A stretch of DNA of 64,000 nt. It comes from Strongylocentrotus purpuratus (Eukaryota; Echinodermata; Echinoidea; Camarodonta; Strongylocentrotidae). Below are positions 24,201-39,200 of the stretch, piece by piece. Under the pieces are notes generated by a model, which searched no databases, was not told where the DNA came from, and was given only the letters and a program-made list of their open reading frames with translations. The stretch lies in assembly GCF_000002235.5 (NCBI RefSeq), contig NW_022145601.1, forward strand, positions 27,389,228-27,453,227. Reading direction: 5' to 3'. Positions within the stretch are counted from its first letter, which is position 1. Each line of letters starts with the position of its first letter. The position numbers and the translations under genes were made by a program.

Positions 24201-27200
24201 TTTCAGGACTAAAGGATCTTAATATTTCCAGGATGCAACAACGATGACTTCGGCAGTGCTCGCCACCAATCAAATTCCAGATTCCCTAGAATAAAAATTC
24301 AACACCTTTCGCAAGTTTCACTGACAATCAACAATTTCATTTCATACTGGAAGTAGGAGTGCACCTGCAGTCAGTTTCCTGTTATTTGTTGCTCTCATAT
24401 TTGGATGTGAAGTAGGACCTTACAACGTGGTGAAATTTTTGCTTAACGTGATGATAAAACACCTGCCTGCTTCCCTGCTTGATGGATCACCGTTTAACAT
24501 ATATTTATAATTCAACTCTTTTTCTACCTCACACCTTTTACCTCACACCCCCCCCCCCTCCCCCACCCAATGTTGAAATTTGTCACTTTCGCCTTTCTCT
24601 TCCTCCTCTTTAAAAAAAAAATCCTTGCTCAATGACTTTTCTCCTGTGTATTTGTGTATTCTTTTTTTCTATTTTCTGCTCTTTCTCTATATCCTCTTTT
24701 GCTCTCCCCTTTCCATTCTCTCTCTTACCACCTGTTATGCCCTCCCTTTTCTCACATTATCTCTCTCTGCCTTATGCTCTCTTTCAGTGATCATCCACAG
24801 CATATGTGCTTCTTTCGTTCTCCTCATGTACATGTTTATTCCATTATGTCCCCCCCCCCCCACTTCTCCTCTCTTTCCTGCCTCCATACTCCCCTCACCT
24901 AGCTCAGCTATCAAATCCTAGATCCATCCCCTATTTCACTCTCTAATCAATACACTCACACTCCTACTGCTCTATTAAAGGGAGTGGGTCGTCAGTTTTC
25001 AGGTGCAGAAGGCCATAATAATAATATTTATTTTTTATATAGTGCTTAATACAAATGTCTCTAAGCCGACACCAGATTTGGTGGAAATACAATTAATGTG
25101 ATATACATAAGGCATTTAGGTTATAAAACTGAAGGCTAATCCTAATGAGTTGGCAACGCCTGTTATAGGGTTAACACCTGAACGGTGTTGAATTCCCCAT
25201 GAGAGCCGACTACTATGCGTCTTTATACTAGGACATTCTCCTCTGTGCTTTGTTTCCAGATACATGTACATGTACATGCAGTGTACATCCAGGGAGAGAG
25301 AATGTTCTTTGGCCATGAAGGCCTTCCATATTTTCCTATCAAAAACCTTGGAAGCTCCAGAACATGCAGGGATCTCATGATGAATATCAACTGCCATGGT
25401 GCGGGCAGGGTGATGGGTACAAGCAGCCGATGTCCAGCAACACGTATGAATTGGAGGGGCATGAGCCAATTTCAATGATTAAGCCCTTCTTTATCTAACG
25501 AACTTCACAACTTCTCAAGGCCAACTTGAAGTGCAACTGAATCATAGGCGAGACGATTTTCATGATGAACTCTTCTTTATCTAACAGACTTCCCAAATTT
25601 TTGATGCCCATACTTGAAGAATTTTGAAGCTCAAATGAATCAGAGGTGAGTCAAGTTCCATAATGAAACCCTTTTTTAAAACAAACATTGGAACTGCTTT
25701 AAGCTGTCTTGAAGAATTTGAAAATGCAAATGAATCGTAGGTGGATCAAGTTCATGATGAAACCATTTCTTTATCTAACGATGATCATACTTAATTGTGT
25801 CAGACCGTTAAAAGATTTGCGGAACTCATGTAAATTGAATGTAAGTCAATCAACATAAATCACTTCTTTGTTTAACAATGATTGTACTTACCTTGGGCTG
25901 TCCTTCAGAAATGACAGATTAAAGTCTTCTTTATCATGCATTACACATACTTATATCCTGCAGTTTCTGCTGCTTCACTATACTTTCCTCCCCATACTGG
26001 ACATAGCCTGGAGCTATGTCAAAACAGAGGCGTTATGGTTACACAAAATTTTCCTATATTGCTTCCTCTCACATACATGGCACCCATTCCATGATTAGGT
26101 TTCTGCTCCTAGTAAATCATAACCTAGATCTAATGCCCAAGTGCTGGGAACATGATACCTATCACATTAATGGTTGGTCCTACCTTATCAGAGAGCTCCC
26201 TGTTCTCCTTGCCCAATAGGTCCATGGATCCCATCCATTCCTTGTGTTTCTGCTCCTTACTGATCATAGCCTGGAGCTCATGTGCTAGTACATCCCGATC
26301 CTTCTTCAGTCCGTCTACCAGATGCTCCAGCTCTCCTATGGTCTCCCTATGATGCTCCACCTCCTTACCCAGGATACTCTGCTCCACCTGGAGCTGATCC
26401 TCATACTTGTCCTTCTCAAAGCTAGAATCATTTAAAATCTAATGAAAAATAAAAATAAATTCCCCTTATGAATATCCTTTCTTTTAATTGCCATACAAAA
26501 GTAACCTTTAAAATATTTGTTATAACATTAAATTATCACAGGTAAAAGTGGGAATAGTTCTAAATACTTTATGGCGAAATCAGTAGATAGACCCCTCATT
26601 TAGAGAATATTTGTTCCTTTAATTTCACTCTGCCTCACATATGCTACTAACCAAGGGTATTTTTCTGAAATCTGTCTCATATCTTCCTTTTAGTTATTAA
26701 TTTTAATAGTTAAATGAAAAATCTTAATTATGAAAAGACACTGGTTAATTCTAAACACAGTTGCCTGGATACATGCTGATCCAATGACACCTGTGAAAAC
26801 ACCAATAACTTATATTCATTCTCAACATTTGGTATGAAAACAGATTTAGTTATTTGAATATATATTTATTTGGTATCATTTCAAAAAGTGTAGCCCCAGC
26901 AGTAGTTAGAATACTGTTATACTTGGGGATCCTGCATAATATTAACAATATTGAAGACATACATATACATATCAGGATGGTTTTCCAGGAAATTTAAACA
27001 AAACGAACAAGAATTTAAATCAATATGACCTACATTTAGGAATCGTAGCGAACAACTATTTTTCTTTACTAATTACTACTTCAAACACTACCGCTAACAT
27101 TAGATTGCATACACGGTGGATTATGGGCAATTAATGAAGTAAAAAGGGAAAATTACATCCAATAACACAACTGTATATTTATCCAGAAATTATATGTGAG

Positions 27201-30200
27201 AAACAAAATGAAATTCAAGGGAACTTCCTTCAGAATCTTTCAAGCAAACAAAATATATAAGTACAAAAACTGGCATAGTCCGTGTTAATAAAACTAACCA
27301 ATAGTATTTGAATATCCAATATATCTAAAATATACAGGATACTTAGAATACAATAGTTCCTCACTTTAAGTGTCAAACATTAGATTTGTGACATAAGCAT
27401 GATCAGAAAAAAAGGATGTCGATCTTGCTCACTCACATGAAATACAATAACATATGTATAATGAGAATATGAAAGAACTAATAAGTAGACAACACTTGTT
27501 TACAGATTCACACCCTGCTCAATGAATTCTATTAAACTAAATATATACTATCATAAATATCATATTCCAAAAAATAGTGATTTCAATTAATCAATATATA
27601 TTTGATCAAAACCTACCCTCTTGTTTTCTGCTTGTAGCTTGAAAATATCCAGTTGGCTATTGGAGAGCAGTGTTTTGGAGCCGTCCAGTTCATGGCTCAG
27701 GATGTCCAACTGCAGGAATACAAAATGATGATCAAGTCCTGGGTCCAACTGATCATACAGTCAGGTAGGCCTATATCCAATTGATCTTTACTTATTGCTC
27801 CTAATTCCAGGGGTGATAGTGAGCACTATAACAATAGTGTTTTTTTTCTTCCTGAACCACCCCCTCCCCCCCCCCCCCCCCCTTGAGTAAAAAAAAAAAA
27901 AAAGGATTCAGGAAAAAAAATAGCATCTAACAACATGCATTCCCCCCTAAAATCTGGAAGGAAATAAATAAATCAGGAAACTGATTTAAATCAGGTAATT
28001 ATCAGGCCCGTAATTCCCATTAGTCCTGAATCCGTTGGTTCTCTTTCTCATATTTCATATTTATCCCATTGTATCTGTCCAATCATTATTATTATTATTA
28101 TCATTACTTAGACGGCGAATTTCCCATAAAGCCAAAAGCGCATACAGCATAAAATGAAAATGATAATTACATAAATACATGTAATAAGAAAAACAGTCTT
28201 ACAACTACAAACTGCAAAAAAGATGAAAACCAATGAAAACCTAATCAAAACCACAACCCTACAACACAGGGAAAATGTAGTCCTTAGTGGTTCTAAGGAT
28301 AGCGCAATAACAAGGCTAATACAGCACTATATTGATGCTTAAGGATGTTTCGCAGTAATGTTTGTGTACACCTTAGCTGCACAGCTAGGGTACGCACGAA
28401 CATTCATGCGGAAAATCATTCTCAGCCTCGCACCCTCTTAATAGATTCATGTTCCCAACTTCAACCCTCCTTCTTGAGGCAAATCAAACTCCACACTTGA
28501 AAATGATGTAAAAATTGGTTTGAACGTCCTTGATCAAAACAGTTACGTTGTCTCATCATACCCCATCACCCACCCTGTGCTTCACTCGCCACTTATTGTG
28601 CAGTGTAAAGTCAAACCAATTTCACAATAGTGCCGGATACCAGATTTTTCCATAACAAGTAACGAAGACAGTGATGTCTTACCTTGAAAATCTTATCTCG
28701 TCCTTTAAATCCAATATCTAAACATTTCTTTTAAAAAAAAAGACCAAAAGAGACGCTTGGAAGAAATTCAACTTTGTATTTTGTGTTGTGCAAGGAAAAG
28801 AAAACCTCCTGCATATCGAGTTGCCCAGATACTGCAAGATATTAAAGTAAGTTGCCATGTGTCTCATCTTATCCTACCTACCCATTATCTACACCGCCAA
28901 GAAGTTAATTGCAATTTAATCCGCTAAATAGACAATTTACCACATACCTACAAACCTCATTTGTATCTTTCCCCTCTCATATTCTTTTACTCTTGAAAAT
29001 TTGTAATATTTTTGTTGTGCCTATGAAGGAATTTGATTGCCTTATCATGTTCTTATATTCTCCTGCATATTTTATGAACGTAAAAAAAAAATCTCTGGTC
29101 ATATAGATAATACATACATTGAGACTAATTGATTTGAACTGAGTTCACTTGAATTGAATTTCTTGTCTGCCTATTCAGAGAGCCCCTCCATCACTTTGGC
29201 ATTGCTTATTATAAAATGCACTAAGTTCGACTTCTTCATGTTTGAAAGATTTAATGATATTTAATGATACTTGGCATCATCTGTGAAATGAGCAGACTAC
29301 GAACCGTCTACAAAGAAAGCATCTGTTCCTACCTTGTTATTGAGCTGTTTCTCATTGTCCCGATACCTCTTGACGACCAGCTCCCATTTCTCCTCGGTGG
29401 TAGAGAGCTTCCTCTCTAGTTCCCTGCACTTCATCTTCTCACTCTCTAGAGATATCATGGTCTCTTCAAGGCGACTCACACACGTCTTGTTCTGCTTCTG
29501 AAGTCTCTTAATCTCTTCTTGGAGATTGAAGGAACTTAGATCTCCAGTAGACGTTGGCTCCTACAAAAGTTTGTGGAAAATAGCATGGATATTAAACATG
29601 GAGCCTTTCCATCTTCTTCTGGAGTTTGAGAGAGATTGAATTTCTAAAATGTTTTATAAACAAGACAAACACAACTGTCAATAAGATTGTCGATCTTTTA
29701 AAAAACTTAGCCAGAGTAAACATTTCAAGCTCATAGCATTCTCCTAAAGATGATATACATGTAATAGACTTACTGGTTTTGTCACTGTTTGTTTTTCATG
29801 AGCCTTGAATTCCTGCACATCCTTCCTCAGTAGCTCAAACTTCTGTTCCAAAGATTTCTTCTCAACATTCAATGCTTCCTTCTCCTCCTGTACAGCAAAG
29901 TAAAAGGAAAATCATGCAAAGATTTCTGTTTAAGACCCAGTCGGAAGAAAAAACATGAAATAGAAGAATTATAGATCAACAGAAAATTAAAAGCCATAGA
30001 TTACAATAATATCCACTATATACTATCTTAGTGTCAGTCAGGAGTAACAGCTCTCTGAAAACTAAAAATATAAAGCTTTGAAAATTGGCAGTTGCTGACC
30101 TAAAAACTAGCTATCGGACTTGATAACATCATCTTAAGTGGAGTACGCACATATTCACAGTGTATTTATCAAGTTTAGATGCTTAGTTTTTCAGCAGATT

Positions 30201-33200
30201 GGAACTTGGAAATATTCAAGATAAGATATTTCTTTACCATTTCCTTCCAGTCCATACTACTGAAGCTATTTAGCGTTATTTTAGATAATTTTTAAACCAA
30301 TTTATCCTGCATATTATGTAAATGTAGGTTTGTGACAGAAATGTTTCCTGAGAAGTTCCCTGCTTTAATACAGACAGGTTACATTGTTTGTTTTGGCAAC
30401 CTGTTGTGGTATCCAAGTTGGACAAGATTATTATCAACTTGGTAGAAGGCACCAAATTAGTCACAAACAAAACAGTTCTATCATACATGCATGACAGTAG
30501 GGACAATAACAAACAGGAGACACTTGTTCACCATCTCTATGGTGAGGGCACACATGAGAATTTGATGCAAAAATTACAAATCTTTATTTCTCAATGACTA
30601 TATTCCTCAATGAAAGATACATAAACCAATTATTTCTTTTCCTTTTAGAAGAGCATAAATGGGAAAATTAATACATGTATAACAAGCACATTATGTCTTT
30701 TTTAACACACACACTGCCCCACTGTACAGTCAAAATCTTATGAATTTGTTAAGAAAATAGATGCACATGTACATATACATCTTTAGGCTACTATTGCTTT
30801 TTAATAAGAGTTTTTTTCTTTCTGTTACATAAAATCAAGCATTTCATTTTGCATGATATCGTGTATAGTTCCCCTGTAACTCAACTGTCATTTCTCAAAC
30901 TGTGATGGTTTAATATCAAAGGGTACTATTCACCTATAACTATTTTGCTCTGTAATTTAGGGTGTCCTCCTGCCATTCTCTATATATTAAAATTAAGAGC
31001 TTCTCAGTTTAATTTCATAAAGATATATTTAAGTTGAAATACATTCTCTATGAATGTAAACATGACTTGTGCATAGACTATAGTCAATGCAGACTCACAT
31101 GCATGATTTTCATTCTATTCTTCATAGTCCAATTAAAGAATGGCAGGTTAAGTTTTGGGTTGTGTAATTATATTTCTCAAGAGTCTGGTCCGGCCTTTAA
31201 GCCTCAGTGATTTCAATTATCAAGATCGTTATGAAGCCTTATTGATTGATTTTCAAGAACACATCTGTACACTGCATGTTGTCCAGCACTATAGCTATCA
31301 TTCCTGTTCAAAAATACGGCGCTTAATTGAAATGTGTCATAAAATATATGCTTCATTACCTCGATCGTGGAGATGGTTTTGCGATTTGTATCCAACAGGT
31401 GTTTTAACTTGATGATTGTGCCTTCATAGGATGATCGCCGTTTCCTCTCAGTATCCAAGCTCTCTGTGAGCTCCTTCACCTGGATTGGCAAACACATGGA
31501 AAGATGGGAACAAGAAGATGAAATACATTGGAAAGGAGAGGGAGTAGAAAAGATATAGGGAAAAGGGGAGGAAGCAAGAGAGAGAGAGGGGGAAGGGGGA
31601 GAGAAAGGGGGAATTAGGGGAATTAAGAGAGAGAGAGAGAGAGCGCGAAATAGAGAGAAAGGGAGAGAGAGAGAGAGAGAGAGAGAGAGGGGAGGGATAT
31701 GGTTTGTAAGATATGTTCCATACATTATTAAATTAAAGTGTGTTAGCTCAACACCAAATACCGTAGAATATAAAAAAGCTTGGTAGCAATTAATATCTGG
31801 GCTAGAAGAGCTGCCATGCTGAATTTACCTCCATGTGTTAATCACACACATGTCAACTGCATAATCTTCTATTGTGTCTTGTCAAACAGGTATAGATTGC
31901 CATTTGGATTTGGGACTGTTACATACATTCTAGGCCCATTTACACAGCCCAACGCCATTTTGAAAAATCATTGAATTTTGGACTGCCATTTACGATACAG
32001 GAAAACTCCATTAAAAACATCAGTGTTTGCTCGATCCAATCTGTTTGGGAAGTATAATAATGCGTAAATAATGCCTAATTGTTGCTGCTCTACATGCAAA
32101 TTGCAATCTCACGGAAGCAAGGAGATCGAGTCACATGACCAAAAGCAGGAATCTTTTACCAATGTTTTGAGATCGCGGACATATATATATATATATGTAC
32201 ACTGCAAAAAAAAATCAGTAAAATTTCTGCTGGCATTTAACAAAAAGCACACTCCAGAGGTGGATTTTTCTGTTTCATTCTTTTGCTTAAAGCATTGGAA
32301 TGTGAGAAAAATCAATGATTTTTGCTTGCTATGTAAATGCAGCTCCTGTCCGTATATTTTGCTACATTCAATTAGAGAGAAAAAAAGCCTAGAAAAATGT
32401 TATCTCATGACAAAGAAAGAACACCTTTGAGAATATTCATTTTAAAGATAAAGACCAGTTATGGTCATGCGATCGCATTGTAAAAGAAACGTTGTGTAAT
32501 CGATCAGAAAAAGTTGATCATCTAGCATATAAGTATTGGTGTGTACTAGCTGCAAGGTTCTGGAATCATCAAAATGATAAGAAATTTGGCCCAGGCTTGG
32601 TAAAGTTACAAGCACTGTACACATGCAGAAAGATGTATATTGGACTACGCACATGCACGCGCGTTATATCTATCAGGTCCAAATAGATATAATAATTTAC
32701 CAAATATATCAATTAGTAGGCAGTTTCTTGGCAAAATTTGATGATCACGTATTAGTCAAAACATATTCTTTCACATGATTGGTATAGAGCTTCCATTTCA
32801 TTTTTTGAGAGGGGGGCGTTTCCGAATCTGGTCTTTACCTTTAAAGCAGCTACAGGTATAACTGTATTTTTTTCTCTAAATACCTTGGTCCAATACCAAT
32901 TGTACATGTACTATGATTTACTACAAGAATATAATCAATTCATTAGGAAAGGATGATCTCTTTCGGCTACCACACAAAAAGTATATGCTGCACCATTACA
33001 TTGTGTACACATGTGAAGAACTAGATGGTTTCATGCAGTCTGAATTAATGGAAAGTAAATTTAATATACAAACTGGTTTCTGACTCGGAATTCTAAAATC
33101 AATGATAGAATTCAACTGAACTGTCATCAGATATATATGTCAAACAATTCAGACAGTTTCATGACGCACGTGTCATGCATGTACAGTATATAGTGAACAT

Positions 33201-36200
33201 GGAAGCTAGCTGTATGCTATATATATTTGTGAAATCTCTCATTTAAATCTAATATACACAGTAACTCCCATTGTATAATACACTAAATTGCTCCATCAGC
33301 ATCTATAATAAAGATATCGAATTTGCATGTACATACCACTGCTGGAAAACTGAGTTACATGTATGGCGAGGCAAATGTCCAAATCACATAATGAGCTATT
33401 CTAACCATATATGTACCATATGCAGCCTGCTCCATCAATATGAAGTACATGCATATATATCTAGTAAAGAGCATGAATAGGAAGTCCATCACTAATAGAA
33501 GAAGTCAACTGTGATATTGATTTCTGACTCAAATGAAGCGTAGCAAATAACAATGTCAACGGACGCTCCTGCTGCATCGATCATCAAGACCTGTGGTGGG
33601 ACCGCAGCAAAGCCAGCCAAGCCAGCCATAACACATAACAATGCCAGTGGAGGCTTTATTGTCTAATTTCAAGCACAAACTTCAAAGAATTCTCCGTAAT
33701 CTTCTTTTGATTTGCCCATGTATTGATTATATACACTTATCAGATTCCTGAGCAATTTAAATTGTCATCAAATCATGCAATACACATACATTCACATATG
33801 GTCTCCAGTGAGTAGATGTATATATATTCTACACTGTATATCAACATTTTCAATGACTTTGATGCAGGCATGCATGGTAATATCATTAATAATCATTGGA
33901 AACACTTTAATAAATACCATTGCTATCTGTTCACTGGATCCAAATTAATTAAGCTTGGTCTTCAGTTGAAAGGCACATCTATGTCGAGTGTTTTAATTTA
34001 TTAATAAACAAATTTTATTGGCTGGAACTGGTAGGTTCAACTTTACTCGAAGCACATATACTGGTATGTATAATCAAATCAAATATTTGTAGACACTACA
34101 AATATGCATATAATGATATATGCTTGCAAAAATAATATTCTAATTTACACAAAATATACTGTGGTCTCACTATTGGATAATACACACATGCATACTCACT
34201 TGTGAATGTGAAAGATATAATTCCTCTCTCGAAAAAATACTAAACTAACTGTTGCAATTCTCTGGAGTACTCCAATTACAAATCCAATATGATGATGACA
34301 TGTGTAGTTATACTGTTGTGACTATACACACCAGCATTGCAATCTACAATCCCTACAAACACTATAAAGAACTACTAACATTCTTGTAGATAGACTTTAG
34401 ACCCAATGAGACATGGGTTTTCTGGTACTTAAGCCAACAAGTGGGTCTAACTCTATACAAGTCCAAGAAGACGAAAAAGTCCAACAAACACAAGGAGCGT
34501 TTTGTGCTGTTAAAAACACAATAGCAAACAAATCCAGGGCAGTCAGGCCTATCTAATATGGCTAGACCCTTGTAAGATTTCATTGAATTACAGACTGAGA
34601 AACTGAGAAGCTGCAATCTTTATCCCCTGAGTCTAACTGTTTAGACATGAAAGGGCTGGTTCAAACAAGCTAGATTACACATCTGGTTGTCCTGACAATA
34701 AAGCTTCCAATTCATCTTAGGGCCCTTGTACAGTATTCTATCCTCAGAATAAGAAAGTATTTGAAATCTAGCTGCCTCGATCTCTCTAATCAAGCATTTG
34801 GAATACTGCTTTAAACACTGTGACCAGATTTGACAAGCAAGCAGAGTCATACACTGCAATTTTACGATGGGCATTAATTGTCATATTTTTCTATTTTCTC
34901 TTGGGTTCGGTAACAAATTTCTTGTTGGTATACATATATGTTGTTTCCAATTTATTTAAAAAATAGGTATTATTATCAAAGTCACCGGTGCTGATCTTTG
35001 TTGGAATCCAAACAGATCATTGTTTGAAACACATGCAGAATAACAATTTCAGATGCACAGAGCAATCGCAAACCATTTGTGTAGGGTTAATCTCTGAAAT
35101 GATAATTCAAGTCTTATTTACGTCTAAAAAAATCATATCAAACCTGCCATGGTTGTGAGAGGTAACATTATATAGCTCTTGTGCAGAGAAAAGACATTAG
35201 GAAAACATCTCATTTGAGCTCTGCTCACCAGTTCACCACTTTTCCTGGAGCTACCATAATCTGATAGGAGCACTGACCACTGATAAAGGGATTACCAGTA
35301 GGGTCCATGGGGAGAGAGACAGTGGTCAATCATAGCCTAGTTACTGATAAAGGGATTACCAGCTGGTATCTGATATCCAGTCCAGATTCATAGTCTTCTC
35401 AACGCAGACCCTACACCTATATTTATAATAGGCCTGGATTCAGTGTGTCTAAAGTCTCACTTCATATTGTTTTTTTTTAGCAAGTACTAGCTATTTAAGT
35501 TTCTTTTACGTATAGAAGAGAACATTGATGTGCTTGGCAATGGAAAAATGCAGAAGGAAAATATAAAGGGAGGATAAAATAGGGAAAACCGGGTGATAAT
35601 AAGGAAAGATGGAAATGGAGGGAAAGAAGGAAGAGAAAATAAAGAATATAGCATAAGGAAAGATGGAAAAGGAAGATAAAAAGTTTAAAAAGAAATACAT
35701 AAGGAAAGATGGAAACAGAAGATAAAGAAGGTTTGAAAAAAAAAGAAATACATGAGAAAAGATAGAGAGAATAAAACAAGGTGAAAATAGAGGAATACAT
35801 AAGGAAAGATGAAAAAGATAAAATTAGGAGAAAATAAAGAATAACATAAGGAAAGATGGAAAAGGAAGATAAAAGAAGGTTTATAAAGAAATACACAGGG
35901 AAAGATGGAAACAGAAGATAATGAAGGTTAGACATAAAGAAATACATGAGAAAAGATAGAGAGAATAAAACAAGGTGAAAATAGAGGGATACATAAGGAA
36001 AGATGAAAATTAGAAAGACGGAGAAAATAAAGAAGGGCATAAGGAAAGATGGCTAAAGAAGATAAAATTAGGAGAAAATAAAGAAATATATAACGAAAAT
36101 TAGAAAAGAGATGTTGAAAGGAGAAAAATAAAGAATAATATCAGCCGAAAGGTATATAGAACAAAGGTGATAATAGTGAAAAACATGAGGAAAGATGGAA

Positions 36201-39200
36201 AGGAAAGATGGAAAGGAAACATGGAAAGGAAACATGGAGAAGATAAAGAAGTTAATTGGACAAATAAACTTTAAAAAAACCACCAACCAACAAGCGTTAA
36301 CTGGACCAAACTTTGATTGGTCATGTTGCAGCATAATAACCTAAAAAGGGCGACTTGAAATAATCGCATTGTCAAAAGTATTTTAGTTTTTCTGCATAAA
36401 TATAATCATTACCTTAAAGGTAAAGATCAGTATTGGCAACGCCCCAATTTCAAAAAATGAAATGGAAGCTCTCATTACCAATCATGTGAAAGAATATGTT
36501 TTGACTAATACATGATGATAAAAAATTTGCCGGGAAACCGCCTACTAATTCATATATTTGGTAAATTTATTTCTCTCATGGTCTGGTGAGAGAGATAGGG
36601 CCGTCCCATATACATCTTTCTGTGTATAGTGCTTGTAACTTTACGAAGAATGAGCCAAATTTCTTATCATTTTGATGATTCCAGAACCTTGCAGATGCTA
36701 GATGCTAGATGATCAACCTTTTCTGATCGATTCCACAACGTTTCTTTCACAATGCAATTGCATGACCATTACTGGTCTTTACCTTTAAAACATAAAGGTT
36801 AGATGGCTTATGTATTGAACCAAATCATTAATAGGCAAGCTTGCCCAGTACCTCTTTGATCAAACGACACGGCGAATTTTTAAGAACACTAAAAGAAAAT
36901 ACACTGAAAAACGGCCGCTCAGAGTGCCGGGCGCATTCACGATACTGCATGTGGCAAGCTGTTCCGAATTGGGTGGTGGAGTAACGCCTTTAACAGAGGC
37001 TATATTTGTCTACCTTACCCGACTTTCAAATGGAGAATCTCACTTTTCGGTGAACGGGGACCAAAATACCCCACTTGCGTGTCTGGTATTACAGACCGCT
37101 TTCTTTCCCGATATCTTCGCGTACACCAAGCTTCGTGAGAATGAGCAATCTCAGAATCTGGATGAATGTTGTCCTTGTAGTGTGAGGTTCATGAGTAATT
37201 ATTGTTATAAACTACGACATATAGTATGGATGGTAATGTTTGTCAAGTTTATTGCGGACTATGTCATCCTCATAAAAGTATTAGATCAAGTAAAAAGGCT
37301 TCAATTAAAATAGTTAAACATGACCAGAAATCATTTTGATGTTAAGATATTTTTGACGCACTTCTCGTCATGATATTGAATTTATAACATACAACGAAAC
37401 AAGGACATCATAATCATAAAGACGTTCGTTGTGCAGATATGTATTTGCTTATTAATACATACAGTGACAAAAAGAATAATTCGCTATAATCATGAGCAAA
37501 AAACCAAGAGGTTTCGGAGAAAGGTAAAAAATCATCCGAGCAGTCAATTAGGCAATTCTTCAACAATCTTTAGTATCAAAAAGTGAAAAGGTTTAACTGT
37601 CGTGATAAAAATGAGCTTGTCATAGAGATTTATTATACAAGTGAGCATCGAAATGTTTCTTTAACAAACTGCTATAACATTTTGAAACCAAATACACTTG
37701 TGCTGAAATTTCGTATCTTCAGTATCGAGAAGCATAATGTTCCATTATGGTTGCATCAACTATTGTAAAATAGATTAAGTCCTTCGATGTCTTGTAATGC
37801 CCTAATTACTCGGCTAATTATTATCTTTCTAAAGGATTGTAGATTTGAGAGTTTCTGTTTCTTTCGTGTTACATGCAATGGACATTCAATCATCACGGCT
37901 TGATGTGTTGTGGGGAAATAAATACTGTATCCTATACGTATACAGATCATATTAAATCGAATAAAAGTTTGATGAAATTCAATTCTTATCTTGCCAGAAT
38001 CATCATTTTTTTAAATACCGTCTTTATAACGAATTCCAAGAAATATGCCGTCTGCCTAAACAACCACCCCCCCCCCCCCCCCCTATTTCAAATTTGACAT
38101 CTGAGCCCCGGCCACTCCCTATTTTCAAATCCTTGATCTGCCGTTTGGGGGGGGGGCAAGAAATAGGCAAAGAAAGTTGAGTAGACCTTGAGATTACGCA
38201 CGGAATAAATGTAACGAAAACAATATTTACAACATTCTATTCTTGCTTTAATACCTCAAAAATATTTAACGGTCAAACCAACAAAATGTATGTTTTCCTG
38301 GCCTTTCCTTATAGGCCTAGGCCTATATATTTACAACATTCTATTCTTGCTTTAATACCTCAAAAATATTTAACGGTCAAACCAACAAAATGTATGTTTT
38401 CCTGGCCTTTCCTTATAGGCCTAGGCCTACACCATTTTTCTAAACGCGTTCAAGTTTATTTCGTCTATGCGAATAAATTTGGTGGCGGAGTAACGCCTTT
38501 AACAGAGGCTATATTTGTCAACCTTACCCGACTTTCAAATGGAGAATCTCACTTTTCGGTGAACGGGGACCGAAACACCCCACTTGCGTGTCTGGTATTA
38601 CAGACCGCTTTCTTTCCCGATATCTTCGCGTACACCAAGCTTTGTGAGAATGAGCAATCTCAGAATCTGGATGAATGTTGTCCTTGTAGTGTGACGTTCA
38701 TGAGTAATTATTGTTATAAACTACGACATATAGTATGGACGATAATGTTTGTCAAGTTTATTGCGGACTATGTCATCCTCATAAAAGTATTAGATCAAGT
38801 AAAAAGGCTTCAATTAAAATAGTTAAACATGACCAGAAATCATTTTGATGTTAAGATATTTTTGACGCACTTCTCGTCATGATATTGAATTTATAACATA
38901 CAACGAAACGAGGACATCATAATCATAAAGACGTTCGTTGTGCAGATATGTATTTGCTTATTAATACATACAGTGACAAAAAGAAAAATGCGCTATAATC
39001 ATGAGCAAAAAACCAAGAGGTTTCAGAGAAAGGTAAAAAATCATCCGAGCAGTCAATTAGGCAATTCTTCAACAATCTTTAGTATCAAAAATTGAAAAGG
39101 TTTAACTGTCGTGATAAAAATGAGCTTGTCATAGAAATTTATTATACAAGTGAGCATCGAAATGTTTCTTTAACGACCTGCTATAACATTTTGAAACCAA

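Noticed and set aside
24580-24921. 113-codon plus frame rich in Ser, Leu and Phe
   Set aside because: A pyrimidine-rich tract produces the frame; it is low complexity.
25116-25478. Overlapping frames of up to 119 codons as a small gene
   Set aside because: No domain, splice partner or promoter; both strands are equally open.
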